This document shows, piece by piece, positions 33,486 to 42,096 of a DNA stretch of 64,000 bases (positions are counted from its first letter, which is position 1; each line of letters begins with the position of its first letter). The notes under the pieces were generated by a model. That model was not told the DNA's origin and did no database searches. It was given only the letters and a program-made list of their open reading frames with translations. The DNA comes from Streptomyces sp. 1331.2 (GTDB lineage: Bacteria; Actinomycetota; Actinomycetes; Streptomycetales; Streptomycetaceae). A program made the position numbers and the translations under genes. The stretch is taken from positions 4,281,001 through 4,345,000 of the forward strand of contig NZ_OBMJ01000001.1 of assembly GCF_900199205.1 (NCBI RefSeq), in the 5' to 3' direction.

Positions 33486-34649
33486 ATGGACGCAGGGCTC
33501 AAGCGCGAGCTGGAGGCGAAGGTCTACGCGGGTGAGCGGCTGACCCGCGAGGACGGGATCGCGCTCTACGAGAGCGACGACCTGGCCTGGCTGGGCGGGC
33601 TGGCCCACCACGTGCGGACGCGCAAGAACGGTGACGTCGTCCACTTCAACGTCAACCGCCACCTCAACATGACCAACGTGTGCAGCGCCTCCTGCGCGTA
33701 CTGCTCGTTCCAGCGCAAGCCGGGCGAGAAGGACGCCTACACGATGCGCATCGAGGAGGCCGTCCGGCTCGCCAAGGCGATGGAGGTCGAGTCCCTCACC
33801 GAGCTGCACATCGTCAACGGCCTGCACCCGACCCTGCCGTGGCGCTACTACCCGCGCTCGCTGCGGGAGCTGAAGGCGGCGCTGCCGAACGTCTCGCTGA
33901 AGGCCTTCACCGCCACCGAGATCCACTGGTTCGAGAAGATCAGCGGCCTGTCCGCCGACGAGATCCTGGACGAGCTGATCGACGCCGGCCTGGAGTCGCT
34001 GACCGGCGGCGGCGCGGAGATCTTCGACTGGGAGGTCCGCCAGCACATCGTCGACCACGACACCCACTGGGAGGACTGGTCGCGGATCCACCGCCTCGCG
34101 CACGCCAAGGGCCTCAAGACGCCGGCCACCATGCTGTACGGCCACATCGAGGAGCCCCGCCACCGGGTGGACCACGTGCTGCGGCTGCGCGAGCTGCAGG
34201 ACGAGACCGGCGGATTCCAGGTCTTCATCCCGCTGCGCTACCAGCACGACTTCCACGACTCCAAGGACGGCGTCGTACGCAACAAGCTGATGGCCCGCAC
34301 CGAGATGGCCACCGGCGCCGAGGCGCTGAAGACCTTCGCGGTCTCCCGGCTGCTCTTCGACAACGTGCCGCACGTCAAGGTCTTCTGGGTGATGCACGGC
34401 GTCACCACTGCCCAGCTGGCGCTCAGCCACGGCGCGGACGACATGGACGGCTCGGTGGTCGAGTACAAGATCACCCACGACGCGGACAACTTCGGCACCC
34501 CGAACAAGCTCGGCCGTGACGACCTGCTCGGCCTGATCCGCGACGCCGGCTTCCGCCCGGTCGAGCGCAACACCCGCTACGAGGTCATCCGCGAGTACGA
34601 GGGCCCGGACCCGATGCGCCGCGAGGCCCCGCAGGCGATGCGCCTCTGA
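33486..34649 (+). CDS. mqnE: Aminofutalosine synthase
   Basis: Radical SAM enzyme joining 3-enolpyruvyl-benzoate to S-adenosylmethionine, giving aminofutalosine, the first committed step of the futalosine menaquinone route. 387 residues, full length. The [4Fe-4S] motif CSASCAYCSFQR is near residues 65-76, and the protein contains family segments THGADDMDGSVVEYKITH-like (318-334) and LGRDDLLGLIRDAGFRPVER near the end. ATG after ggaggagg. It follows the dehydratase by 51 bases and ends at a strong terminator. Confidence 0.95.
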   Translation: MDAGLKRELEAKVYAGERLTREDGIALYESDDLAWLGGLAHHVRTRKNGDVVHFNVNRHLNMTNVCSASCAYCSFQRKPGEKDAYTMRIEEAVRLAKAMEVESLTELHIVNGLHPTLPWRYYPRSLRELKAALPNVSLKAFTATEIHWFEKISGLSADEILDELIDAGLESLTGGGAEIFDWEVRQHIVDHDTHWEDWSRIHRLAHAKGLKTPATMLYGHIEEPRHRVDHVLRLRELQDETGGFQVFIPLRYQHDFHDSKDGVVRNKLMARTEMATGAEALKTFAVSRLLFDNVPHVKVFWVMHGVTTAQLALSHGADDMDGSVVEYKITHDADNFGTPNKLGRDDLLGLIRDAGFRPVERNTRYEVIREYEGPDPMRREAPQAMRL

Positions 34650-34675
34650 CACCCCGTCCGACCTGCGGACCTTCC

Positions 34676-34710
34676 CCGCCGCCCGGGCCGCCTGCAGGCC
34701 CGGGCGGCGG
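34676..34710 (+). terminator. Terminator after mqnE
   Basis: Perfect 14-base arms (34676-34689 and 34697-34710) around a 7-base loop, 27 bases past the stop. Confidence 0.8.
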
Positions 34711-34777
34711 CGTCTTCACGGCCTCCGCACCCGCCCCGGGTTTACCAACGGGTACGGCGTTTGGCAGGATCGACAGC

Positions 34778-36073
34778 ATGTCCGGTTCTCATCGCGCCAC
34801 CGAGTACCCGCCGTACCAGCCGATGCAGGAGCCGGTGTACGGGGTGCCGCAGCAGCCGTATGAGCAGTCGTACGAGCAGCCGCACCCCTCCTACGAGGCG
34901 TACGGGCAGCCCGCCCCGCAGGAGTACGGCCAGGGCGGGTACCAGTCGTACCAGTCGTACCAGCAGAGCCCTGACGGGTACGTCGAGGCGTACGACCAGC
35001 CGTTCCAGCCGTACGGGGCGGAGCCGGAGCAGTTCCACCAGGAGCCGGTGTACGAGCCGGAGCCGGTCTACGGGCAGTCCGAGCCGGTCTACCAGCACTC
35101 CGAGCCGGTGTACGAGCCGGAACCGGCCTACGAGCCCGAGCCGGTCTACGTGCCCGAGCCGCTCGCCCCCGTCGTGCCCGTGGCGGCCGCCGCCCCCGTT
35201 TCGGGATCCAGGGCCGCCGCCCGCGGCCGGCGCCGCAAGGCGAAGCAGAAACGTCACGGCAAGGCGGTGATGGCCGGCACCGCGCTGCTGGTCGCCGCCA
35301 CCGCCGGCTGGTACGCCGTCGGCCAGAACGACGCCAAGCCCGGCCTCACCGCCGCCGACGGCCCCGGCCCGGAGGGCGTCAACAAGCCCGACCAGCCCGC
35401 CCCCGCCGCCGCCCAGGCCGCCGCCGACCGCCAGTCCGCGCCCGCGGCCGCCGCCCGCGGCGAGGCCCGCGCGGACCTCTCGGTGGCCGCGATACCCGGC
35501 CTCGGCGCCACCTTCACCGCGAAGATCCCCGCCGAGACCACCCAGGTCGTGGTCGCCTCCGGCGCCGACCGGAACACCGACAAGAACACCGTCGTCCTCT
35601 GGACCCGCACCCCCGAGGGCCGCTGGCTGGCCGGCGAGACCTGGCAGGGCCACAACGGCAAGAACGGCTGGACCGCCGACCACAACGAAGGCGACCTGCG
35701 CAGCCCGATCGGCGTCTACAGCCTCACCGACGCGGGCGGCCGCAAGGACGACCCGGGCAGCAAGCTCCCGTACGACAAGGACCCGAGCTTCGTCGTCTCC
35801 GGCACCGGCTTCTTCGGCGACCAGCTGGCCGGCTCCTTCGACTACGTGGTCGCGATCAACTACAACCGGGTGGCCGGCAACTCCCCGCTCGACACCCGCC
35901 GCCCGATGGGCGCCAGGAAGGGCGGCGGCATCTGGCTCCACGTGGACCACGACGGCCCCACCCACGGCTGCGTGTCGATCCCCGAGGACAAGATGGCCCA
36001 GCTGATCCGCACCCTGGACCCGGCCGCCCACCCCGTCATCGTGATGGGCGACGCGCCGACGCTGGCCACCTGA
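34778..36073 (+). CDS. L,D-transpeptidase-like membrane protein with a Tyr/Glu/Pro repeat N-terminus
   Basis: 431 residues in three parts. Residues about 1-130 are a low-complexity region built on Tyr, Gln, Glu and Pro, with repeats such as EPVYEPEPVYGQSEPVY. A basic stretch (RRRKAKQKRHGK) then precedes a single membrane helix near residue 170. The outside part ends in a YkuD-like catalytic region with WLHVDHDGPTHGCVSIPED (His and Cys in HGC near 397), typical of enzymes making 3-3 peptidoglycan cross-links. The repeat region would be cytoplasmic. Compared with classical YkuD proteins the spacing before HGC is less familiar, so enzymatic activity is likely but not certain. Confidence 0.8.
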   Translation: MSGSHRATEYPPYQPMQEPVYGVPQQPYEQSYEQPHPSYEAYGQPAPQEYGQGGYQSYQSYQQSPDGYVEAYDQPFQPYGAEPEQFHQEPVYEPEPVYGQSEPVYQHSEPVYEPEPAYEPEPVYVPEPLAPVVPVAAAAPVSGSRAAARGRRRKAKQKRHGKAVMAGTALLVAATAGWYAVGQNDAKPGLTAADGPGPEGVNKPDQPAPAAAQAAADRQSAPAAAARGEARADLSVAAIPGLGATFTAKIPAETTQVVVASGADRNTDKNTVVLWTRTPEGRWLAGETWQGHNGKNGWTADHNEGDLRSPIGVYSLTDAGGRKDDPGSKLPYDKDPSFVVSGTGFFGDQLAGSFDYVVAINYNRVAGNSPLDTRRPMGARKGGGIWLHVDHDGPTHGCVSIPEDKMAQLIRTLDPAAHPVIVMGDAPTLAT

Positions 36074-36198
36074 CCCCGGCGGAAGCCCGACGGCCCGGGC
36101 GCCGCACGGCCCCTTGTGGATCTCCTACAGATCGCGGGGCCGGATCCTGTCGCCGGTCGTGCCCCGCTGACCAGCGGGTAACCCGGTTCCATGGCACC

Positions 36199-37143
36199 AT
36201 GAGCGGTTCTCGCATTGTGGCACTCGGCCACTACCAGCCCCCCAAGGTCCTCACCAACGACGACCTGGCGGCGCTCGTCGACACCGACGACGAGTGGATC
36301 CGCACCCGGGTGGGCATCCGTACCCGGCACATTGCCGAGGGCGAGAGCCTGGTCGACCTCGCCACCGAGGCCGCGCAGAAGGCGCTCGCCAACAGCGGCC
36401 GCACGGCGGAGGAGATCGACCTCGTCGTGGTCGCCACCTGCACCGCGATCGAGCGCAGCCCCAACACCGCCGCGGCCGTGGCCGCCCGGCTGGGGGTGCG
36501 CACCCCCGCCGCGTACGACATCAACACGGTCTGCTCCGGCTTCTCGTACGCCCTGGCCACCGCCGACCACGCGATCCGGGCCGGCGCGGCCCGCCGCGCG
36601 CTGGTGATCGGCGCCGAGCGGATGTCCGACACGCTGGACTGGACCGACCGCTCCACCTGCGTGATCTTCGGCGACGGTGCGGGCGCCGCGGTGGTCGAGG
36701 CCCAGGAGGACGGCGCCGAGCCCGGCATCGGGCCGGTGGTCTGGGGCTCCGAGCCGGAGAAGGGCGACGCCGTGGTGATCACCGGCTGGGATCCGGTGAT
36801 CAGTCAGCAGGGCCAGTCGGTGTTCCGCTGGGCCACCACCCAGCTCGCCCCGCTCGCCCGGCAGGCCTGCGAGCGGGCCGGGATCGACCCGTCCGAGCTG
36901 AAGGGCTTCGTCCCGCACCAGGCCAACCTGCGGATCATCGACGCGATCGCCAAGAAGCTGGGCCTCGGTGACGCGGTGGTGGCCCGGGACGTGGTCGACT
37001 CCGGCAACACCTCGGCCGCCTCCATCCCGCTGGCCTTCTCCAAGCTGGTCGAGCGCGGCGAGCTCTCGCCCGGCGACCCGGTCCTGCTCTTCGGCTTCGG
37101 CGGCGGCCTCGCCTACGCGGGCCAGGTCGTCCGCTGCCCGTAA
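36199..37143 (+). CDS. Beta-ketoacyl-ACP synthase III (KAS III) family protein
   Basis: 314 residues with the complete catalytic triad: Cys in INTVCSGFSYA (about 112), His in FVPHQANLRI (about 240) and Asn in DSGNTSAASIP (about 269). KAS III enzymes start fatty acid chains by condensing acetyl- or branched acyl-CoA with malonyl-ACP. No other fab genes are present here, so this is a stand-alone copy that may prime a specialised lipid or metabolite. Starts at ATG 36199 and is followed by a very strong terminator. Confidence 0.9.
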   Translation: MSGSRIVALGHYQPPKVLTNDDLAALVDTDDEWIRTRVGIRTRHIAEGESLVDLATEAAQKALANSGRTAEEIDLVVVATCTAIERSPNTAAAVAARLGVRTPAAYDINTVCSGFSYALATADHAIRAGAARRALVIGAERMSDTLDWTDRSTCVIFGDGAGAAVVEAQEDGAEPGIGPVVWGSEPEKGDAVVITGWDPVISQQGQSVFRWATTQLAPLARQACERAGIDPSELKGFVPHQANLRIIDAIAKKLGLGDAVVARDVVDSGNTSAASIPLAFSKLVERGELSPGDPVLLFGFGGGLAYAGQVVRCP

Positions 37144-37189
37144 CTCCACACGGTCCCGCCGCGGAGGCGAGCGGGCGAGTAGCAGCAAA

Positions 37190-37237
37190 ATGCCGGTGGG
37201 CGGGCACCCCTTGCACGGGGTGCCCGCCCACCGGCAT
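37190..37237. terminator. Strong terminator after the KAS III gene
   Basis: Perfect 21-base arms (37190-37210 and 37217-37237) around TTGCAC. It is preceded by AAAA, so it can also serve the minus-strand TetR gene at 37355-38002. Confidence 0.9.
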
Positions 37238-37354
37238 GTCTGGCGCGCTTGCGGTACGTCGGCGGACCTCCCCCGAGGACACGGCCGCCGTCCGTCGTTC
37301 CCCGGACAGGAGGCCGGGGCTGCGCGCGGAGCGGATGGTGGGTCGGCGGTGGGT

Positions 37355-38002
37355 CTACTTGGGCGGCTTCTTGCCGGTGACGCCCAGGTACACCAAGGGA
37401 GCGAGGTTGGGCTTGAGGTCCTTGACCTTGACGCCCCAGGAGGTGAAGGCCTTCTGGTGCTCGGCCGCCGATGCGAGCAGCGAGACCAGGGCCCCGGCCA
37501 CGGCGTTGGGGTCGAGCGACTTGTCGGCCTGACCCTTCGCCTGGAGTTCCTTGACGGCCTCCGCGAGCGGCTTGGCGACCGCGTTGAGGACCGTCATGCG
37601 GATCTTGAAGAACCGCTTGTCCCCTTCGGCGGCACCGAGCGTGACCACTCGGAGAATGGCGTCGTTCTTGCGCCAGAAGGCGAGGAATCCGTCGACCAGT
37701 TCTTCCGAAGTGGTCGGTCCGGACTTCCCTGCCCAGGACTTTCCGGCCACCAGCTCTTTGAGGGTGTCGGCGTCCTTGGCCATTTCCTCGGCGATTTCGA
37801 GGACTGCGCCCTCGACATCCGGGAAGTACTGGTAGAAGGTCGCGGGGGAGGTACCCGCCATACGGGCGACGTCGATGACCTTGACGTCCCGATAGGGCGA
37901 CGTGCTGAGCATCTCGCGGAGGCAGTCGAGCAGCTTCTGCCGCGTCTCCTGTCCGCGTCGCCCGGCGACGCGACCGTCGACGGTGCGAACTTGTCCTGTC
38001 AT
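37355..38002 (-). CDS. TetR-family transcriptional regulator
   Basis: 215 residues. The helix-turn-helix is KVIDVARMAGTSPATFYQYF (about residues 40-59), preceded by ETRQKLLDCLREML. The C-terminal ligand domain is Ala/Lys/Leu rich and gives no ligand clue. The last residues (VTGKKPPK) are basic. It starts at ATG 38002 and lies between the KAS III gene, convergent, and the Ser/Thr kinase, divergent. It has lower GC at the third position than most neighbours in its N-terminal half. Confidence 0.88.
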   Translation of the reverse strand: MTGQVRTVDGRVAGRRGQETRQKLLDCLREMLSTSPYRDVKVIDVARMAGTSPATFYQYFPDVEGAVLEIAEEMAKDADTLKELVAGKSWAGKSGPTTSEELVDGFLAFWRKNDAILRVVTLGAAEGDKRFFKIRMTVLNAVAKPLAEAVKELQAKGQADKSLDPNAVAGALVSLLASAAEHQKAFTSWGVKVKDLKPNLAPLVYLGVTGKKPPK

Positions 38003-38449
38003 GCCGTCAGCTTACCGTGGCAAGATCTTGGCGCGATTCGGTGATGCGACTATTACTCCGCACGGGGGGTTGGTATAGCGGCATGAACCGCTTCGGACGG
38101 ATATTCACCGGGCTCTGAAGGGCCTGTTGAAGCCCCCCCGTGTGCTTTCGATCTCGCAGCGTGACGGCGAGTCCGCTGAGGGATGGTCGTGTGACAGAGC
38201 GTGACGAACTTGGGTCGGTGGCGAACCGTCCGGAAGTGGACGGTCCGGCGGGTCCGGCGCAAGCCGCGGCCGGAGCGGACGTCAGAATCCGGCCGTTCCG
38301 TCCGCGCTGACCAGGGGCCCGCCCGGCGGGTCGTCCGCTCGGGTCGGCGGGCCCTCCGAGCGGGGGAGGTTGGAGATGCACCGGGCGGCATTGGAGAATC
38401 GGGTCCGGCACCACGCGGCGGGTGCGGACAACGGGGAGGTGGCAGCGGA
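38003..38449. other. Divergent region between the TetR and kinase genes
   Basis: 447 bases. A 39-codon ORF on the plus strand (GTG at 38191 to stop at 38310) follows a GAGGGA ribosome-like site and reads VTERDELGSVANRPEVDG at its start; it could be an upstream peptide but its codon bias is weak. No clear operators or terminators seen. Confidence 0.35.
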
Positions 38450-40840
38450 GTGGACCAGCTGACGGCGCACGATCCGAGGCGGATCGGGCCCTTCGAGGTG
38501 CTGGGGCGGCTCGGCGCGGGTGGGATGGGGCTGGTCTACCTGGCGCGCTCCGCGGCCGGCCGACGGGTGGCCATCAAGACCGTCCGGGCGGAGCTGGCCG
38601 AGGACGACCTGTTCCGCGTCCGCTTCGCCCGGGAGATCGCGGCCGCCAAGACGGTCGGCGGCTTCTACACGGCGGCCGTGGTGGACGCCGACGCGGACGC
38701 CCGGGTGCCCTGGCTGGCCACCGCGTACATCCCGGCCCCCTCGCTGGAGGACCTGGTCGAGGACTGCGGCCCGCTGCCGGTGGAGGCCACCCGCTGGCTG
38801 GTCGCCGGCATCGCGGAGGCCCTGGAGTCCATCCACGCGGCCGGACTGATCCACCGCGACCTCAAGCCCTCCAACGTCCTGGTGGTCGAGGACGGGCCGA
38901 AGGTGATCGACTTCGGCATCGCGGCCGGGGTCTCCAGCACCCGGCTCACCATGACCAACGTCGCGGTCGGCACCCCCGCCTACATGTCCCCCGAGCAGGC
39001 CCGGGACAGCCGGACCGTCCGGGGCGCCAGCGACGTCTTCTCGCTCGGCTCGCTGATGGTCTTCTGCGCCACCGGCCACCCGCCGTACCGGGGCTCCAAC
39101 CCGGTCGAGACGGTGTTCCAGCTGCTGCGCGAGGAGCCGGACCTGACCGGCATGCCGCCGGAGCTGATGGACCTGGTCCGGGCCTGCATGCAGCAGGCGC
39201 CCGAGCGCAGGCCCACCCCGGCGCAGATCCAGGCCGAGCTGGCCCCGCACCTCTTCTCCCGGGACGACGCCTCCGGCGAGGCCAGCGACTGGCTCCCCGC
39301 CAACGCGCTGGAGCTGATCGAGCGCAAGCGCGGCCGCCGGCAGACCGCGCCGCCGCCCCGGGCCGCGCACGGCCCGTCCGAGCCGCCGCAGTCCCACCCG
39401 CACCCGCACGCGCCCCCGCCGCACCCGCAGCAGTCCCACGGGCCGGCCGACCCGCGCACCAACCCGGGCGGGCGGCACGCGCAGTCGCCGGCCGGGCCGG
39501 TGCACAGCGCGCCGCAGCCGGGCCACGCCTCCGACGCCGAGATCCCGACCGCGAAGATCGCCGCCCCGAACCGGCACCGCGCGCCCGCCGGCAGCGGCGA
39601 CGTCGAGGTGCAGCTGTCCGGCGCCTCGGTGCGGATAGGCCCGGGGCCGCGCGCCGAGCACGAGCAGCCCGGCCCGAACACCGCTCCGGCCGCGACCGAC
39701 TGGGTCCGCCGGACGGCCCCCACCCCGCCGCCCGTGCCGGCCCCGGCCGCCCGCTGGCGCCCCTGGCGGTTCCGGATGTCCAACGACGTCTGGGGCACCC
39801 CGCTCGTCGCCGACGGCACGCTCTTCGTCTCCAGCTTCGAGGTGCACGCGCTGGACATCGGCTCCGGCGAGCGCCGCTACAAGACCCGGGACGTCGCCTG
39901 GGCGCTCGCGGTGGACGCCGGCCGGGTGCACGCCGCCGACGGCCCGCACCTGTACACCGTGGACGCCGCGGACGGCACCGAGCGCTGGCGCACCTCGCTG
40001 GAGGGCTGGGTCTACTCGCTCTCCGCCGCCGACGGCGTGCTCTGCTGCGGCATCAGGGGCGGCGGCGTCCAGCTGCGCTCGGCCGCCAACGGCGCCGAGC
40101 TGTGGCGGGCCGACGACGCCCAGCAGGACTACGAGAACCCGCAGTCCGGCCCTGTCCTGGTGGGCGGCGCCGCCTACTACTACGGCGCCGGGCGGCTGCG
40201 CTGCATCGACCCGCGCGGCGCCGGCCTGCGCTGGTCGTTCCCGGTCGGCGAGGACGTGCCCTCGCACCCGGTCGAGCGCGGCGGCGTGCTGTACGTGACG
40301 GCCGGCACCCGGGTGTACGCGCTGGACGCGGCCAGCGGGGCCGAGCGCTGGCGCTTCGAGGCCCCGGTGGTGCTGTTCACCCCGCCGGCCCTGGACGCCG
40401 ACGCGGTCTACGTGGCCGACTACCTGGGCACCGTCTACGCGCTGGACGCGGCCACCGGCCTGGACCGCTGGCGCGGGGTCACCGGCAGCCGCCAGGGCGC
40501 CGAGCCGGTGGTGGTCGGGGACGGCATGGTGCTGGTCGGCAGCGGCGAGGTGCTGTACGCCTTCGAGGCGGCGACCGGCCGGGAGCGCTGGCGCTACACC
40601 GCCCGCGGCGAGATCGTCGGCTCCCCGGCGGTGGCCGACGGCCTGGTGCACCTGGGCAGCCGGGACCACTCGCTGCACACCCTGGACCTGGCGAGCGGTC
40701 AGCTGCGCTGGGAGCTCGGCACCAAGGGCGAGCTCACCGGTTCACCGGTGGCGGTCGGCGGGCGGGTCTTCGTCGGCTCCAAGGACCGCTGCGTCTACGC
40801 GCTGGACGCCTTCTACGGCACGGCCGTCCCGGTGCGCTGA
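38450..40840 (+). CDS. AfsK-type Ser/Thr protein kinase with PQQ-like beta-propeller
   Basis: 796 residues. An N-terminal Hanks-type kinase (about 10-275) has the glycine loop LGAGGMGLVYLAR, invariant Lys in VAIKTV, catalytic loop IHRDLKPSNVLV (about 134), DFG in VIDFGIAAG and the APE-equivalent YMSPEQAR. A long His/Pro/Gln-rich linker (about 295-440) leads to a C-terminal beta-propeller of repeated PQQ-like blades (ERWRFEA, TGLDRWRG, TGRERWRY, SGQLRWEL). No membrane helix is obvious, as in AfsK. AfsK-type kinases phosphorylate AfsR and act in secondary metabolism and hyphal growth. GTG start ten bases after ggggagg; I keep this start because the upstream frame is Arg-rich and unlike a kinase. 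Confidence 0.87.
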   Translation: MDQLTAHDPRRIGPFEVLGRLGAGGMGLVYLARSAAGRRVAIKTVRAELAEDDLFRVRFAREIAAAKTVGGFYTAAVVDADADARVPWLATAYIPAPSLEDLVEDCGPLPVEATRWLVAGIAEALESIHAAGLIHRDLKPSNVLVVEDGPKVIDFGIAAGVSSTRLTMTNVAVGTPAYMSPEQARDSRTVRGASDVFSLGSLMVFCATGHPPYRGSNPVETVFQLLREEPDLTGMPPELMDLVRACMQQAPERRPTPAQIQAELAPHLFSRDDASGEASDWLPANALELIERKRGRRQTAPPPRAAHGPSEPPQSHPHPHAPPPHPQQSHGPADPRTNPGGRHAQSPAGPVHSAPQPGHASDAEIPTAKIAAPNRHRAPAGSGDVEVQLSGASVRIGPGPRAEHEQPGPNTAPAATDWVRRTAPTPPPVPAPAARWRPWRFRMSNDVWGTPLVADGTLFVSSFEVHALDIGSGERRYKTRDVAWALAVDAGRVHAADGPHLYTVDAADGTERWRTSLEGWVYSLSAADGVLCCGIRGGGVQLRSAANGAELWRADDAQQDYENPQSGPVLVGGAAYYYGAGRLRCIDPRGAGLRWSFPVGEDVPSHPVERGGVLYVTAGTRVYALDAASGAERWRFEAPVVLFTPPALDADAVYVADYLGTVYALDAATGLDRWRGVTGSRQGAEPVVVGDGMVLVGSGEVLYAFEAATGRERWRYTARGEIVGSPAVADGLVHLGSRDHSLHTLDLASGQLRWELGTKGELTGSPVAVGGRVFVGSKDRCVYALDAFYGTAVPVR

Positions 40841-40841
40841 G

Positions 40842-40872
40842 CCGGTGCCTTGAACCGGTGCCTTGAACCGGT
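40842..40872 (+). repeat. 13-base tandem repeat after the kinase gene
   Basis: CCGGTGCCTTGAA occurs twice directly (40842-40854, 40855-40867) and a third copy begins at 40868. It starts two bases after the stop codon. Confidence 0.9.
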
Positions 40873-40873
40873 A

Positions 40874-40901
40874 CGGCGGCGGGGCGGGCGCCCCGCCGCC
40901 G
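40874..40901. terminator. Terminator between the kinase and galE genes
   Basis: 13-base GC-only arms (40874-40886 and 40889-40901) form a tight hairpin between convergent genes. Confidence 0.6.
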
Positions 40902-40943
40902 TGGCGGACGGCTCAGGAGCGGGCTCGGGCCCGGCTCAGGAGC

Positions 40944-41930
40944 TCAGGCCTTGCGGGCCTCGGGGTGGCGGCTGCACCAGCCCTCCCACGCGGAGGCCAC
41001 CATCTCCTCCACGCCGTGGCGCGCGGTCCAGTCCAGCTCGCGGTGGATCAGGTCGGCGGAGGCCACCACCCGGGCGGGGTCACCGGGGCGGCGGGGCGTC
41101 ACCTCGGCGGTGGTGTCGTAGCCGGTCACCTTGCCGATCACCTCCAGCATCTCCTTGACGCTGACGCCCTCGCCGCGGCCGATGTTGAGCACCAGCGTGG
41201 TCTCCCCGGCCGGGTCGGCGGCCAGTCGCTTGGCGGCCGCCACGTGCGCCGAGGCGATGTCGGAGACGTGGATGAAGTCGCGCACGCAGGTGCCGTCCGG
41301 CGTCGGGTAGTCGCCGCCGAAGATCCGCGGGGCCTGGCCCGCGGTCAGCCGCTCGAACACCATCGGGATCAGGTTGAACACGCCGGCGTCGGAGAGCTCG
41401 GGGGAGGCGGCACCGGCCACGTTGAAGTAGCGCAGGGCCACGGTGGACATGCCGTACGCCTTGCCGGCCGCGGCGACCAGCCACTCGCCGGCCAGCTTGG
41501 TCTCGCCGTACGGGCTCATCGGGTCGCAGGGGGTCGACTCGGTGACCAGGTCGACGTCCGGCATGCCGTAGACGGCGGCGGAGGAGGAGAACAGGAAGCG
41601 CTTGACCCCGCCTTCGGCGGCCGCCTCCAGGACGGTCTGCAGGCCGATCACGTTCTCGCGGTAGTACAGGAAGGGCTGCTCGACCGACTCGCCGACCTGC
41701 TTCTTGGCGGCGAAGTGCAGGACGCCCTGGACGCCGTGCTCGCGGATCGCGGCGTCCAGGACGCTGCGGTCCAGGGTGGAGCCCTCGACCAGGACGACGT
41801 CGGACGGCAGGCGGGTGGCGTCGCCGGTGCTGAGGTCGTCCAGGACGACGACGCGCTCACCGGCGTCGAGCAGCTGGCGGACGACGTGTCCGCCGATGTA
41901 TCCGGCACCGCCGGTGATCAACCAAGTCAT
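40944..41930 (-). CDS. galE: UDP-glucose 4-epimerase
   Basis: Interconverts UDP-glucose and UDP-galactose in the cytoplasm. 328 residues, normal for GalE. The Rossmann motif is WLITGGAGYIGGHV at the start, with DDLSTG closing the NAD site; the catalytic SSSAAVYG and the Tyr-x-x-x-Lys motif in SPYGETKLAGE (about 139-149) are present, as is ALRYFNVAGA. It starts at ATG 41930, divergent from the HtrA gene with 166 bases between. No other gal genes adjoin. Confidence 0.93.
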   Translation of the reverse strand: MTWLITGGAGYIGGHVVRQLLDAGERVVVLDDLSTGDATRLPSDVVLVEGSTLDRSVLDAAIREHGVQGVLHFAAKKQVGESVEQPFLYYRENVIGLQTVLEAAAEGGVKRFLFSSSAAVYGMPDVDLVTESTPCDPMSPYGETKLAGEWLVAAAGKAYGMSTVALRYFNVAGAASPELSDAGVFNLIPMVFERLTAGQAPRIFGGDYPTPDGTCVRDFIHVSDIASAHVAAAKRLAADPAGETTLVLNIGRGEGVSVKEMLEVIGKVTGYDTTAEVTPRRPGDPARVVASADLIHRELDWTARHGVEEMVASAWEGWCSRHPEARKA

Positions 41931-42096
41931 GTGCTGATCCTAGGCGTTCGGATCCGGTCGACTTTCCGGCCGTGTTCCGGTCGATTTTTCGGGCGAGTCC
42001 GGCCAGCGAATCGGATAAATCGGTGAAATGCTGACAAAGATTTCCGTGTCCTCATGCCCGCGCTCCTCGGCGTGGTGACGAATCGGAGGCAGCCAG

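Noticed and set aside
31725-34652. A 975-codon minus-strand frame
   Set aside because: Antisense shadow of the Lrp, dehydratase and mqnE genes.
38070-38110. Possible tRNA-like sequence near GGTTGGTATAGCGGC
   Set aside because: No cloverleaf arms or CCA-proximal acceptor stem could be formed.
38191-38310. 39-codon ORF upstream of the Ser/Thr kinase with a GAGGGA site
   Set aside because: Weak codon bias and no recognisable feature; mentioned in the gap entry but not called a gene.
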